Source: Thalassia testudinum
Lineage: Eukaryota > Streptophyta > Magnoliopsida > Alismatales > Hydrocharitaceae
Direction of reading: 5' to 3'
Length of the DNA stretch: 64,000 bases
Assembly: GCA_037157565.1 (NCBI GenBank)
Contig: JAZHRO010000002.1
Location: 72,747,001 to 72,811,000, forward strand
Below the pieces are notes generated by a model, which saw nothing but the letters and a program-made list of their open reading frames with translations, had not been told where the DNA came from and did not search any database. The position numbers and the translations under genes were made by a program. Positions within the stretch are counted from its first letter, which is position 1. Every line of letters starts with the position of its first letter. Below are positions 34,285 through 45,585 of this stretch, one piece after another.

Positions 34285-35575
34285 CTGGGTTAATTGCTAA
34301 CACCCGACAACCTAGATCTCTACCATCCCAACCCATACCCAACCTGCTTAATGTGCAAAATCAGGGCAATAGAGCCCAAGGGTATGAGAATCAAGGGACT
34401 TACATGCACATGCTCAGGTGGTTGAGCAGGGTCCCTCATCTTCTTCTTCTTCTGGTTACATGACTAACCAAGGCCCTCCAATCTTCACTAACCTACCTCA
34501 AGACCCAAACCCGTATGCCTCTGCAAACTCTATCACCTTGAGAAGTGGAAAGCAAACCTGGGACCCTAAATTACCTTCTAGATGCCAAAACCCTAAGGAG
34601 CTTGAGAGAGAAGAGGAGGAGATTGAAGAAGACAATAAGGCCCAGGGATCGGAAATTGAAAATTCCACCCATGTCTCATTCCCTGAAGCCCTATTGAAAA
34701 CTAAGAAGAAGAAAACCCTAGATAGCAACGAGGAGCTCCTGGATTTATTTAAGAGCATAGAGATTAATATTCCACTCCTCAATGCTATTAAGCACATACT
34801 GGCTTACACTAAATTTTTGAAAGAACTATGTACCCAAAAGCGTAAACCGAGAGAACCCACTTCGAGAAAGGTGATTCTCTCTGAGCAAGTAAGTTCTGTG
34901 ATCCTGCATCACCTTCCTCAAAAGAAGAAAGATCCAGGTGCCCCCTTGATCTCATGCATTATTGGGGAATATACTTTTGATAGGACACTATTGGATCTAG
35001 GTGCATCCATCAACCTAATCCTGACTTCTCTTTATGAGAGATTTGGGTTAGGTGAACTCAGGCCAACTTCAGTAACGCTACAATTAGCGGACCGATCGGT
35101 CACCACACCGAGAGGTGTTATTGAGGATGCAATTGTCAATGTCAAGAATTTCTAGTTTCCTGTAGATTTCCTCGTCCTTGACATGGATGTACCTAATGAT
35201 TTGAGGAACGCGCTCATCATTCTGGGGTGTCCGTTCTTAGCTACTGCCAAGGCCAACATAAACTGTGAAAGCAGTAGTATGGAGATCACCTTTGGGGATA
35301 AAAAATTAACTCTGGATATTTTTAAGGTGATAAGAGGATTTGAGGATTGTGGATTCATTGAGGAGCTCGAGGATCAGGATCTTGAGACTTGTATGACAAT
35401 CAGTGCACTTGAGGACTCCACTAGCTTTAGCGAACCTAACCCACAATCCTCCATGGTAGACCTACCACATCCTGAAGAGGTTGTTGATTTTGTTCATTCC
35501 CAGCCTCTTCCACTGGATCGTCCTGATGAATATTCATCAGCATCCTCCTTACCTTCTATTCTAAACGCACCCTAG
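34285..35575 (+). pseudogene. gag C-terminus and protease of element F
   Basis: The first 130 bp encode RSLPSQPIPN, aligning with the gag linker of D. After a frame change, 34418-35155 covers the acidic gag end (REEEEIEEDNKAQG), HVSFPEALLKTKKKK, and a retropepsin-like protease with the active site intact (LLDLGASINL, about residues 193-202 of this frame). A TAG at 35153 interrupts it; 35183-35575 continues with ALIILGCPFLATAKANINCESSSMEITFGDKK, the protease flap and end, and a variable acidic linker to RT. The enzyme would mature Gag-Pol in the particle. Confidence 0.88.
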
Positions 35576-37182
35576 TTGGAATTAAAATCATTGCCCAAAA
35601 ATTTGAAATATGACTTCTTAGGACCTGAAAACACACTCCCTGTGATTATTAGTGCTGATTTGACTAAAGAGCAAGAATCGAGGTTAATTAAGGTCCTTGA
35701 GAACCACAAGGAGGCAATCGGTTGGACCATCCATGACCTTAGGGGGATCGAGCCATTTTATTGTAATCATCGTATTTTCATGGAAGATGTATCCCACCCT
35801 TCTCACAAAATGCAAAGGAGACTAAATCCGAATATGCGAGAAGTGGTCAAGAAGGAGATAATCAAGTGGCTCGATGCTAGGATTATTTACCCAATCTCCG
35901 ATAGCCCGTGGGTTAGCCCCGTTCAGATTGTACCCAATAAGGTGGGACTAATCGTTACGACTAACGAGAAAGGGGAAACCTTCACCACTCATTCAGCTTT
36001 TGCTTGGAGAGCTGTATTGACTATAGGAAGCTGAACACAGCCACTAAAAAGGATTACTTTCCCTTGCCATTCATCGATCAAATCCTTGAAAGGTTAGCTG
36101 GGCAAAAGTATTTTTGCTTCCTGGATGGTTATTCAGGATATAACCAAGTCCCTATCCATCTCGAAGACCAGGAAAAGACAACTTTCACATGTCCCTATAG
36201 AACCTTTGTATTCCGTAGAATGCCATTTGGGCTTTGCAATGCGCCTGCAACTTTTCAAAGGTGCATGCTGGCCATATTTTCTGACATGGTGGGAGATTGG
36301 CTTGAGGTGCTCATGGATGATTTCTCAATTTTTGAAGATTCTTTTGAGTCCTGCCTGGCTAACCTGGAATTGATCCTCCAGAGATGCTTCAAAACACGGT
36401 TGGTACTTAGCTGGGAAAAGAGCCACTTTATGACTCAGGAAGGCATTGTCCTGGGTCATGTGATCTCTAGTCAGGGTATTGAAATTGATAAAGCTAAGGT
36501 GGATGCTATCTCTAGATTTCCTCCACCCACATCCGTAAAACATATCCGCTCATTCCTTGGGCATGTGGGTTTTTACAGAAGATTCATTAAGGATTTCTCG
36601 AAAGTTGCTCGGCCCTTGAGTAACCTTCTGGCCAAATACACGCCGTTCGAGTTTGATGAATCATGTCGTAAGGCATTTGATTTATTAAAAATGGCAGTCA
36701 CTTATGCCCCGATGTTGCAACCACTGGCCTAGACAGCCCCATTTAAGATTATAGCTGACACATCTGATTATGCCGTTGGGGCTGTCTTAGTTCAAAAGAT
36801 TGAGAAAAAGCCCTCTGTGATTTATTATGCTAGCAAGACTCTGGACGAGGCCCAGAAGAACTACACAGTTACTGAAAAAGAATTACTAGCCGTAGTTTTC
36901 ACTTTAGAAAAATTCAGGGCTTATCTGTTAGGTTCTCGTGTCATCATTTATACCGACCAATCAGCCTTGAAACATCTCTTGGCCAAAAAAGATGCCAAAC
37001 CCTGGCTTATTTGCTGGATTTTGCTGCTTCAAGAATTCGATCTTGAAATCAGGGATAAAGCCGGGGCACAAAATGTAGTGGCGGATCACCTCTCGAGAAT
37101 CCTAATTGATTCTCCTCATCTGAATGTCCCGATCTCTGATACTCTTTCGGACGAGACTATCCTCACAATCTCGGGTATCTGA
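35576..37182 (+). pseudogene. Reverse transcriptase and RNase H of element F
   Basis: Frame 35576-36034 holds the RT N-terminal region (EAIGWTIHDLRGI, ISDSPWVSPVQIVPNK); a frameshift near 36010 leads to 36004-36732 with CIDYRKLNTATKKDYFPLPFIDQ, FLDGYSGYNQ, PFGLCNAPATFQ and the catalytic box LMDDFSIF (first residue Leu; the D copy has Phe). A TAG at 36730 separates it from RNase H ([40 protein letters not shown]), ending at 37182. It would copy genomic RNA into cDNA. Stops and the shift make it inactive. Confidence 0.9.
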
Positions 37183-38218
37183 ACCCCTTGGTTTGCTGAT
37201 ATTATCAATTATTTGGCCATTGGTCAAATCCCCCAGGATTGGACAAACAACAACGAGATAGTCTTGTGTCTGAGGCCAAATATTATTTTTGGGATGATCC
37301 CAAGCTGTACCGCATCGGCCCAGAAATCAAGTTCCATAGCATACTTGAGTTTTGACACACATCTGCATGTGGTGGACACTTTTCCGGGAAAAAGACAACC
37401 ATAAAAATCTTGCAATCAAGATTCTATTGGCCATCATTATTTAAGGATGCCTAGGAATTCTCAAAGTCATGCACCCAATGCCAGACACGGAAACATGGCT
37501 AAGAGAGATATAATGCTCCTGAACCCAATTCTTTCCTTCAAAATTTTTAACATTTGGGGCATCGACTTTATGGGTCCCTTCCCTCCTTCATTTGGAGACC
37601 AGTATATTCTAGTCGCTGTTGATTACGTCTCCAAGTGGATTGAGGCAATTCCCACCCGATCCAATGACCACAAGGTGGTCATCGATTTTGTGAAGAAAAA
37701 TATCCTCAGTTGGTTTGGGGTTCCTAGGGCAATTATCTGTGATGGTGGCACAAATTTCACTCATGCCCAGTTTCAGAATTTACTGGGGAAATACGAGGTG
37801 AATCATCAGATTTCCACACCTTACCACCCTCAGACGAACGGACAGGCCAAGGTCTCTAATCAGGAGATCAAAAACATTTTGCAGAAAACTATTAGGCCTG
37901 ATAGGAAGGATTGGACCCAAAAGCTAGATGATGCTCTTTGGGCCTACCGTACTACGTACAAAATGCCTATCGGTATGTCTCTGTTCCATCTGGTGTTTGG
38001 TAAGGTGTGTCACTTACCCGTAAAATTGGAACACCAGGCATTTCAGGCCATTAGGAAATGTAATGTGGACCTTAAGTTGGTCGGGAAAACCAGGAAACTC
38101 CAACTATCTAAGTTGGAGGAGCTTTGAAATGATGCTTATGAAAATGCTAGAATCTATAAGGCAAGGACCAAAGCTCTCCATGACCAAATAATTTAACGTA
38201 AGAGCTTTGAAACTAACT
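37183..38218 (+). pseudogene. Integrase of element F, C-terminus missing
   Basis: The zinc-binding HHCC region is split by frameshifts around 37350-37480 (recognisable HLHVVDTFPGKRQP and CTQC-type remnants). The frame 37447-38127 carries the core: [33 protein letters not shown] (first Asp), ICDGGTNFTH (second Asp), YHPQTNGQAKVSNQEIK (Glu) and [17 protein letters not shown]. Catalytic residues are present. The frame stops at 38127 (a TGA within LEELxNDAYEN) and homology ends near 38218. No chromodomain. Confidence 0.9.
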
Positions 38219-38299
38219 AGAAGGTCTGGACTTTCGATTCTCAATTGAGCCTAACTAGAAGGTCTGGATTCTCAATTGAAGATTCTTAATAGAAGGTCT
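38219..38299 (+). repeat. Short tandem duplication at the F/H junction
   Basis: AGAAGGTCT occurs at 38219, 38257 and 38291. The first two are followed by TGGA and a shared TTCTCAATTGA; the third runs straight into the LTR of H, which lacks its first 10 bp. Confidence 0.88.
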
Positions 38300-39990
38300 A
38301 CTTGGAGGGGGTGAGATATGCGTGATGTAATATAAAGTGCGGAATTAAAATAGGCAATCTCACAAAAATAAGCAATCACACAATAGGCACAAGTATTTTA
38401 AGGTGGAAATCCAAACCGGGTGAAAACCACCACCTAACCCTCTCGAGTTAGGATTTCCCGATCGACCTAGTCGATCAAATCCACTAAACCCAGTCACTTA
38501 AACGAGGGTGACTGAACCTCAATTACAACCACACTACTTAGACCGAGGGTAGTGTACCTCAAAACTCCTCTTCACAAGAAGGATTTTGTCTCGCGAAGGA
38601 GACGGGAATTCGCAAAGTAGATACCTAACCAAAGATAATAAAATGCACAACAATCCTATAGAGCCTCAAATATTTAAACCTAGCTTCTATAGGAGTTAGG
38701 AAACTTCCCTTTGGTGGAAGTGCGTCGATGTGATGACGCGGGTGCATGAACCACACAGCTGTGCTTTGTCGCTCTCGTAATCGCAGAGAGAGCAGGTGCG
38801 CAAATTGGATGAGGCACTGGAATGTGGAAACAAGCCTTTGAGAGCAAGTGCTTCTTCTACTTCAATTTGACACAAAATGAGTGGAAATATTCTTGCAAGG
38901 TGTGTCTTGGTGTGTCATTGCAAGCCAAGGGATCCTCCTCTATTTATAGAAGGCCTAAGAAGGCTTTGGAAGGCCTTGGAAGGCTTCCATAGCCGTTGCG
39001 TGCAAATCCAAGCAAATCAAGCCATAGTCAGAGTTAATCATGATTCTGACAGGGTCATCAGACGTCTGGTCCTGGCATCAGACGTCTGGGAAACCTATTT
39101 AAGACATCTGGGAACTAAGTCAGATGTCTGATTCTAGGTGGGTTTCCTTCCTGACTTGAATCAAACCTAAATAGGGTTCTAGTGTATGGCCATCAAACGA
39201 CATACAGGACGTCTAGCACTAGGTCTTAATGTCTGGAAACCTATTGTTCTGCAAAAATGGATTCCTAAGGAAGTACAACGGCTAGAAATTTTCTGAAAGG
39301 AGATTTTGGGTTAGTTGAGGCAAAACGATCATATATCAGACGTCTGGGGTCCTCTACGGACGTCTAATACGAGGCTAACGATCATTTCCTCAATGTTTAC
39401 TAATGCAGCCAACGTTCCACTAATTGGACGTCTGGCAAAGGCATCAGACGTCTCCTAAGACGTCTGGACTAAGGTCTGGACAACGGATTCTAACAGACAG
39501 AACCTACTAAGTCCAGCCTAGATGTTTTAGACGTCTGATCAAACAGTCAGACGTATTAAAAGTCAATATCAGATGTCTGATAAGGTTGTCTGAATCCTAT
39601 TTTGATTTTCTAAGTTCTTTACGGAAACCCTAAGTATTCTAAGGTAGTGCAGGTGTTCCTAGGACTACTTTAAGGGTTCTTTGAGGTTCTTTAACGTAAG
39701 ATCTAAGACATAAATAAAGAGAAAAACAAAGAAACAAAATTACATAGAACAAGATAAAAGGAACTCTATCATATTCTTCATCTCCTTCCTTCTTCAAGCT
39801 TTCGCTCCTCGCGAAGCTCCTCTGCCTTTGTTCAGCTCCTCCAATCCGCCATGGATGCCATCTAGAACTCTGTCTAAACACTTGTCTTCATTTGCAATTT
39901 GACCTGAAAACTAGGACTCAAAAGTAAATGTTAAAAGACACATTTTTTGTTATCATCAAAATAAACGATCGTGGTACTCTAGCACCAACA
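38298..39990 (-). repeat. 3' LTR of element H (1693 bp, last 10 bp missing)
   Basis: Close copy of 43860-45585. On the minus strand it starts TGTTGGTGCTAGAG. At the low edge TGTAATTCCC is absent and the sequence begins CTACTTGG. The U3 half (39055-39590) has about a dozen AGACGTCT-type motifs. Confidence 0.93.
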
Positions 39991-40004
39991 ATCTCCCCCT
40001 TTTT
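39991..40004 (-). other. Polypurine tract of element H
   Basis: AAAAAGGGGGAGAT on the minus strand, directly before the LTR start TGTTGG. Confidence 0.92.
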
Positions 40005-40325
40005 GATGATGACAAAACAAAAAATAATAATGCATAAAATCCTCTCCTTTTTGACATTATCAAAAATATTTTTATCAATTTTAAAATTCCTATAACTCCC
40101 CCTTAAAACCTGCTCTTCTATAATTGGGTTAAATTTCTTTTAACAATAGTAATGTCCTCCCCCTTTTTGTAATAGTTAGATAGCTATTATTGTTCTCCCC
40201 CTTTCTAAAGGAAATATAGCTAACTTAACAAGATCTCCCCCTAATTGATTGACAAATAGCTCATAATTTTAACTCCTCCTATCTATATGCTAATGATAAA
40301 AGGATAGGGTTAAGGGTTACCTCAC

Positions 40326-41970
40326 CTACCATGGCCAATAGAATGGCCCAAATGGAGGTGGTGGATGCCACATCGGATGGGGCTCCCATCCGTAGCTTGG
40401 AGGCCCGGGCATCGGCGTCGGTCTCCGATCTGGCGGACGACGTGCGATGGGTTGTTCAGTTGTTTGTCGTCTCGTCGGTCTTCTCATTTTCCTCCTTGGT
40501 CTACTCCTTGGTCCTCTCAACTCGAGTTGACCATTCCTGAGCTTGTAGGTCTAGTCCTTTACGTTGATATCTTCTTTGAAACCTACAAAACAAGATTCCA
40601 ATTCTTTCTTCGGTATCCAAGTGAGCTTAGATCCGGATCTGTTAGCAAGTCTCCTTGATGAAGTTCCTTTCTCAATCTTAGGGCTATGCAAATTTTCTAC
40701 TTTGTTGATTAATTTGTTAGAATTTTCCCTAAGACATGCGATATCTTTTTCTATAATATGTATCTTAGTCTTTAAATCAGAAATTTCTAATTTTAGACTA
40801 ATATTTTCCTCAATCAATTTAGTATTTTCATTGATTAAATCTTTATTTTCTAATAACAAGTTATTGTCCTTAGGACTAGCTTCTAGATCCTTGAGTTTTA
40901 TTTCTAATATTTCATTTTCACTTTTAAGGAAACTAAGATTCCTTTTAATATTTTTATTTTTTACCTTAAGTGATTTACTAAGCTCAAATAATTCATCAAA
41001 AGCATCTTGTAAATCGGGATTTACCTCATTGTCGCTGTTATCGCTGTCGCTATCACTTCTCATGGCCATGAAGCCCTTGCAGGCGATTTCCTCCTCGGAA
41101 TTCTCCTCTTTTTCATCTGAGCTCGAGTCGTCCCAAGTTGCTTGGAACACCTTGTTCTTCTTCTTCTCCTTCTCCTTCTTCTTTTCCTTCTTGAGAAGAG
41201 GGCACTTGGGTCGTAGATGTACTTTCTTGTTGCAGTGGTAGCAACTTCTCGGGCTCTCCTTTTCCTTCTTCTCCTTTTCTTTCCTTGACTCCCTACAATA
41301 CTTGGAAAACCTTTTAAGTAAAAATTTAAAGTCCTCATCGTCGGAACTTACCTCACTATCCATTGCGGCTCTGAAGGGGAGGTTCTTCTTCAGTTTTGGC
41401 TCCAGTGTATCCTTCTTCTTCTGCTTGAACTTTGTTTCATAGGCCATTAGGTTGCCTAGGCGATCCTGCATATTGAGCCCCTCCACTTCGTTTGCCTCCT
41501 CGATCATGGTGACCTTCTGCTCCCATTCCGGTCCAAGGGAACGGAGTAGCTTTCCTTGAGGCTCCCCATTGATGAAGGTCTTACCTAAAGATTTTAAACT
41601 ATTTACAATGAGAGTAAACTTAGTGTTCATCTCACTTAGAGATTTGTTAGACTTCATTGAAAAAGACTCAAATTCTTGAGAAAGTAAATTTATTTTAGAA
41701 GTCTACCTTAGTCGTACCTTCGTGAGTAACTTCTAGCGTGTGCCATATCTCATATGCAGTGGTGCACTGATATTCGGTTGAACTCCTCCGGGCTAAGGGC
41801 GCAGTACATTGCGTTCATAGCTTTTGCATTGAGGGAAAGCTCGTGGGTCTGCTACTGCGAATAGCCTCTCTCTGATTTCTCCGGGACTTCGTATGGGGTT
41901 TCACAATGTTCCTATAAAGTGAAGTCGGTGGCTTGAAGCCACATCTTCATCCGTAACTTCCAGTAGCCGT
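40326..41970 (-). pseudogene. gag of element H, main part
   Basis: The N-terminal part (41970-41660) has frame disruptions but shows MKMWLQATDF and AKAMNAMYCALSPEEFNRIS (copia gag, UBN2 type). The frame 41657-40551 (368 codons) continues with NSLKSLGKTF, LRSLGPEWEQKVTMIEEA, a CCHC knuckle (CYHCNKKVHLRPKC, with Val instead of the usual Gly before His), a Lys/Glu-rich stretch, an acidic Ser-rich region and a long predicted coiled coil (LKVKNKNIKRNLSFLKSEN onwards). A TAG at 40551 interrupts the same frame, which continues to 40326 with an Arg-rich then Pro/Trp-rich tail (PPPFGPFYWPW). It would form the particle shell. The upstream exon-like piece is at 43711-43805 beyond the LINE. Confidence 0.87.
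41955..41970. repeat. Target-site duplication of the LINE, left copy
   Basis: AACTTCCAGTAGCCGT; the right copy at 43711-43726 is AACTTCCAATAGCCGT, one mismatch in 16. Confidence 0.92.
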
Positions 41971-43445
41971 GGCTTGGATCCAACCATGTGGTGCTTGGAT
42001 CGAACCTCAATGTGGGGTTAAACAAGGATGTCCTCTAGCCCCCTTGATTTTTAACCTTGCAGTTGATGGGCTCGCAAGATATGCATGCAAAATGATAGAG
42101 GTGGGGATCATCGGAGGATACTCACTTTCCAACAGGAGGTCCTTGGCTCCTATTTTATAGTATGCAAATGATACGATTTTTTTTATGGAAGGGTCCAATT
42201 CTACTGCCCATGCTTTAGGGCATATGGTGAAGATTTTTGGAGATATCTCAGGTCTGAAAATGAATAGAGAAAAGTCTACTTTGATATGCTTTGGCATGAA
42301 TGAATAGGAACAGAACACGCTAGAGACTACATTGGGTACACCTCGGTCTAAGCTGCCAATTAAGTATCTGGGACTGCCATTACGAGCTGCAAAATTGAAG
42401 AATGATTGGAATGTTCTTTTTGATAAGATATCTATCAAACTGGAAGGGTGGAGTAGTAAATTTCTGTCAAAGGGTGGGAGACTAATTCTCCTAAATTCAG
42501 TGATAACCTCCATCCTGCATCTTTAAAGCCCTAAAATCTATTTGGAAACGGTTGGACGTAACGCGGAAGAAATGTTTTTGGAAAGGGGCAGGTCATGAGG
42601 GGAGTTTCATGCAGCCCGCAAAATGGGAACAGATCTGCCGGCCAAAGGAAATGGGTGGACTAGGGATTAAGGCACTTAAGGAATTCAATGAGGCTCTTCT
42701 GATCAAATGGGCAATCAAGATCTTTGAGGGCAAGGAAGAAATCTAGACAGACCTGATCAGAGACTGCTATGGTGGCTCCAACAGTACACTGAAGAGGCTA
42801 CATCCAGTCAAACCATCCCATTTTTGGAGATCGGTTATCCTTGCAATCAAAAGCAATTGGCATCTGATGTAGCCTAGGCTTGGAAACAACTGTGATTTCA
42901 GTTTGTGGAATGAGTAGTGGTCAAATATGGGGATGCTAAGAGATGCTTATCTAAGAGCACATGTTGCAGCTGCAGATAAAGAAGCTCCTGTCAGTAGCCT
43001 GTGGTCTGCTGTAGGGAACTGTTGGAGGCTGGAAGGATCTAAATTATGCAGAACAGGTACACGACAGTGGGAGGACAGGCAGAGCTTGTTATTTGTGTTG
43101 CAGTAGATTCATCCCAGATAGGGTGCGGCTGATACCTATGGCTGGAATGGGAAATTTTTAGTGCAGCAGGCTTATGAAAGGATTATCAGGTTAAACACAA
43201 ATGTGGAGAATGACCCGATTGATAAGAAAATATGGCTATTGAAGATTTCACTGAAAGTGCAAATTTTCTTGTGGCTTTGCAGGAGGGAAGGCTTGATCAT
43301 GAGTGACTTTAGACATAAAAGAATGGGGACAACGTTAAACGCCTGTTATCTCTATGGATTACACACTGATAGTGCGTCTGATATTTTTTCCTCATGCTTG
43401 GTCACAGACAAACTATGGAGGAAAATTTGCCAGGAACCTCTACCT
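41971..43445 (+). pseudogene. Reverse transcriptase C-terminus and zf-RVT region of the LINE
   Basis: Frames in order: GVKQGCPLAPLIFNLAVDGLA (RT domain 4), then YANDTIFF where the catalytic FADD/YADD box has become YAND; STLICFGMN; PIKYLGLPLRAAKLKNDWNVLFDKISIKLEGWSSKFLSKGGRLILLNSVITSI (thumb); WEQICRPKEMGGLGIKALKEFNEALLIKW; and a zf-RVT-like C-terminal region (KIWLLKISLKVQIFLWLCRREGL) around 43161-43460. Stops and shifts separate them. The endonuclease and ORF1 are absent because of the 5' truncation. Not functional. Confidence 0.9.
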
Positions 43446-43710
43446 ACCTGTGATTCCCTTTAGCAGAGGCTTACTACACCTGGACGACCATACAGGTGTA
43501 TGGCCGCCACCTTGTGGTGTGTGTGGAGGGCGAGAAATGAAAAGCTATTTCAGGAGAGACTAGTTCGGTGTGAGATAATTGTAAATGAGTGCTGGTCCCT
43601 CATACATAGATGGGGATCCATTTTGTAACTTTTGTTTAATTTGAAATAAATTTCCCTCTGGATTGCTATCGTTTCACGATACGTTTCCCCATAGTTTCAA
43701 AAAAAAAAAA
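41971..43710 (+). mobile_element. 5'-truncated L1-type LINE in gag of element H
   Basis: 1740 bp, plus strand, ending in a run of A (43699-43710) and flanked by a 16-bp target duplication, both hallmarks of target-primed reverse transcription. The 5' end is cut inside the RT domain, as is usual for L1 copies. Confidence 0.94.
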
Positions 43711-43726
43711 AACTTCCAATAGCCGT
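43711..43726. repeat. Target-site duplication of the LINE, right copy
   Basis: AACTTCCAATAGCCGT directly after the polyA tail. Confidence 0.92.
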
Positions 43727-43805
43727 AGTTGCTTCCATCGAAGAAAGGCAGTCGGACGGTGGATTGCCCCTCGACGATTCTAGTGGCGGTGACGCTTCCT
43801 TCCAT
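43711..43805 (-). pseudogene. gag N-terminus of element H
   Basis: ATG at 43805 opens MEGSVTATRIVEG and reads to FDGSNYGYWKL, where the LINE interrupts; the frame resumes at 41970. This fixes the gag start about 40 bp after the PBS, which is short but fits the gag-only organisation. Confidence 0.85.
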
Positions 43806-43845
43806 CGGATCTTCGCCGGTGTGTAACGCCGAAAATGCGAGACCT

Positions 43846-43857
43846 GCTCCGATACCA
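43846..43857 (-). other. Primer-binding site of element H
   Basis: TGGTATCGGAGC on the minus strand, one base off the initiator-Met PBS TGGTATCAGAGC, 2 nt after the LTR end. Confidence 0.88.
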
Positions 43858-43859
43858 AT

Positions 43860-45585
43860 TGTAATTCCCTACTTGGAGGGGGTGAGATGTGTGTGACGTA
43901 ATATAAAGTGCGAAATTAAAATAGACAATCTCACAAAAATAAGCAATCACATAATAGGCACAAGTATTTTAAGGTGGAAACCTAAACCGAGTGTAAACCA
44001 CCACCTAACTCACTCAAGTTAGGATTTCCCGATTGACCTAGTCAATCAAATCCACTAAACCTAGTCACTTGAACAAGGGTGACTGAACTTCAATTACAAC
44101 CACACTACTTAGACCGAGGGTAGTGTACCTGAAAACCCCTTCTCTTCATAAGAAGGATTTTGTCTCGTGAAGGAGACGGGAATGCGCAAAGCGGATACCC
44201 AACCAAAGATAATAAAATGTACAACAATCCTATAGAGCCTCAAATATTTAAACCTAGCTTCTATAGGAGTTAGGAAACTTCCCTTCGGTGGAAGTGCGTC
44301 GATGTGACGACGCGGATGCATGAACCACGCGGCTACGCTTTGTCGCTCTTGTAATGGCAGAGAGAGAGCGGGTGCTCAAAATGGATGAGGCACTTGGATG
44401 TGGAAACAAGCCTTTGAGAGCAAGTGCTTCTTCTACTTCAATTTGACACAAAATGAGTGGAAATATTCTTGCAAGGTGTGTCTTGGTGTGTCTTTGCAAG
44501 CCAACGGATCCTCCTTTATTTATAGAGGGCCTAAGAAGGCTTTGGAAGGCCTTAGAAGGCTTCCATAGCCGTTGCGTGCAAATCCAAGCATATCAGGCCA
44601 TAGTCAGAGTTAATCATGATTCTGACAAGGTCATCAGACGTCTGGTCCTGGCATCAGACGTCTGGGAAACCTATTTAAGACATCTGGGAACTAAGTCAGA
44701 TGTCTGATTCTAGGCGGGTTTCCTTCTTGACTTGAATCAGACCTAAACAGGGTTCTAGTGTATGGCCATCAAACGACATACAGGACATCTGGCACTAGGT
44801 CTGAACATCTGGAAACCTATTGTTATGCGGAAATGGATTCCCAAGGAAGTACAACGGCTAGAAAATCTCTGAAAGGAGATTTTGGATCAGCCGAGGCAAA
44901 ACGATCATATATCAGACGTCTAGGGTCCTCTACAGACGTCTAATACGAAGCTAATGGTCATTTCCACAATGTTTACTAAGCTAGCCAATGTTTCACTAAT
45001 TGGACGTCTGGCAAAGGATCAGAAGTCTCCTAAGACATCTGGACTAATGTCTGGACGACGGATTCTAATAGACAGAACCTACTAAGTCCAGCCTAGATGT
45101 TTTAGATGTCTGATCAAATAGTTAGACGTTTTAAAAGTCAATATCAGACATCTGATTTCCATATTGGACGTCTGATAAGGCTGTCTAAATCCTATTTTGG
45201 TTTTCTAAGTTCTTTACAGAAAACCTAAGTATTCTAGGGTAGTGCAGGTGTTCCTAGGACTACTTTAAGGGTTCTTTGAGGCTCTTTAACATAAGATCTA
45301 AGACAGAAATAAAGGGAAAAACAAAGAAACAAAATTACATAGAACAAGATGAAATGAAATCTATCCTATTCTTCATCTCCTTCCTTCTTCAAGCTTTCGC
45401 TCCTCATGAAGCTCCTCCGCTTCTGTCCAGCTCCTCCAATTCGCCATGGATGTGAGCTAGAACTCCGTCTAAATACTTATCTCCATTTGCAATTTGACCT
45501 GAAAACTAGGACTCAAAAGCAAATGTTAAAAGACACATGGTTTGTTATCATCAAAATAAACGATCGCGGTGCTCTAGTACCAACA
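43860..45585 (-). repeat. 5' LTR of element H (1726 bp)
   Basis: Edges TGTAATTCCC (43860) and GTACCAACA (45585). The AGACGTCT-type array is at 44635-45175. Confidence 0.94.

Larger units (their letters stand above)
34285..38297 (+). mobile_element. Element F: Athila-like gag-pol remnant, both ends missing
   Basis: Plus-strand coding block without LTRs: gag C-terminus, protease, RT, RNase H and integrase, breaking off in the integrase C-terminus. It starts abruptly at the end of LTR E and ends at the 3' edge of H. Same strand and lineage as C, and complementary in content (C ends in mid-gag, F starts in mid-gag), so I infer that C and F are two parts of one element. Confidence 0.85.
38298..45585 (-). 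mobile_element. Element H: gag-only SIRE/Maximus-like Ty1/copia element
   Basis: Minus strand: 5' LTR 43860-45585, PBS 43846-43857, gag, PPT 39991-40004, 3' LTR 38298-39990. Without the LINE the internal region is only about 2.1 kb and has gag but no protease, integrase, RT or RNase H. This matches the published TR-GAG class of non-autonomous elements. Gag motifs (KAMNAMYCALSPEEFNRIS, FDGSNYGYWK) are those of SIRE/Maximus copia elements. Confidence 0.88.

Noticed and set aside
40564..41241. Plus-strand 225-codon hydrophobic Ser/Leu-rich frame
   Set aside because: Antisense of the Lys/Glu-rich coiled-coil gag of H, which explains the Phe/Leu/Ser composition.
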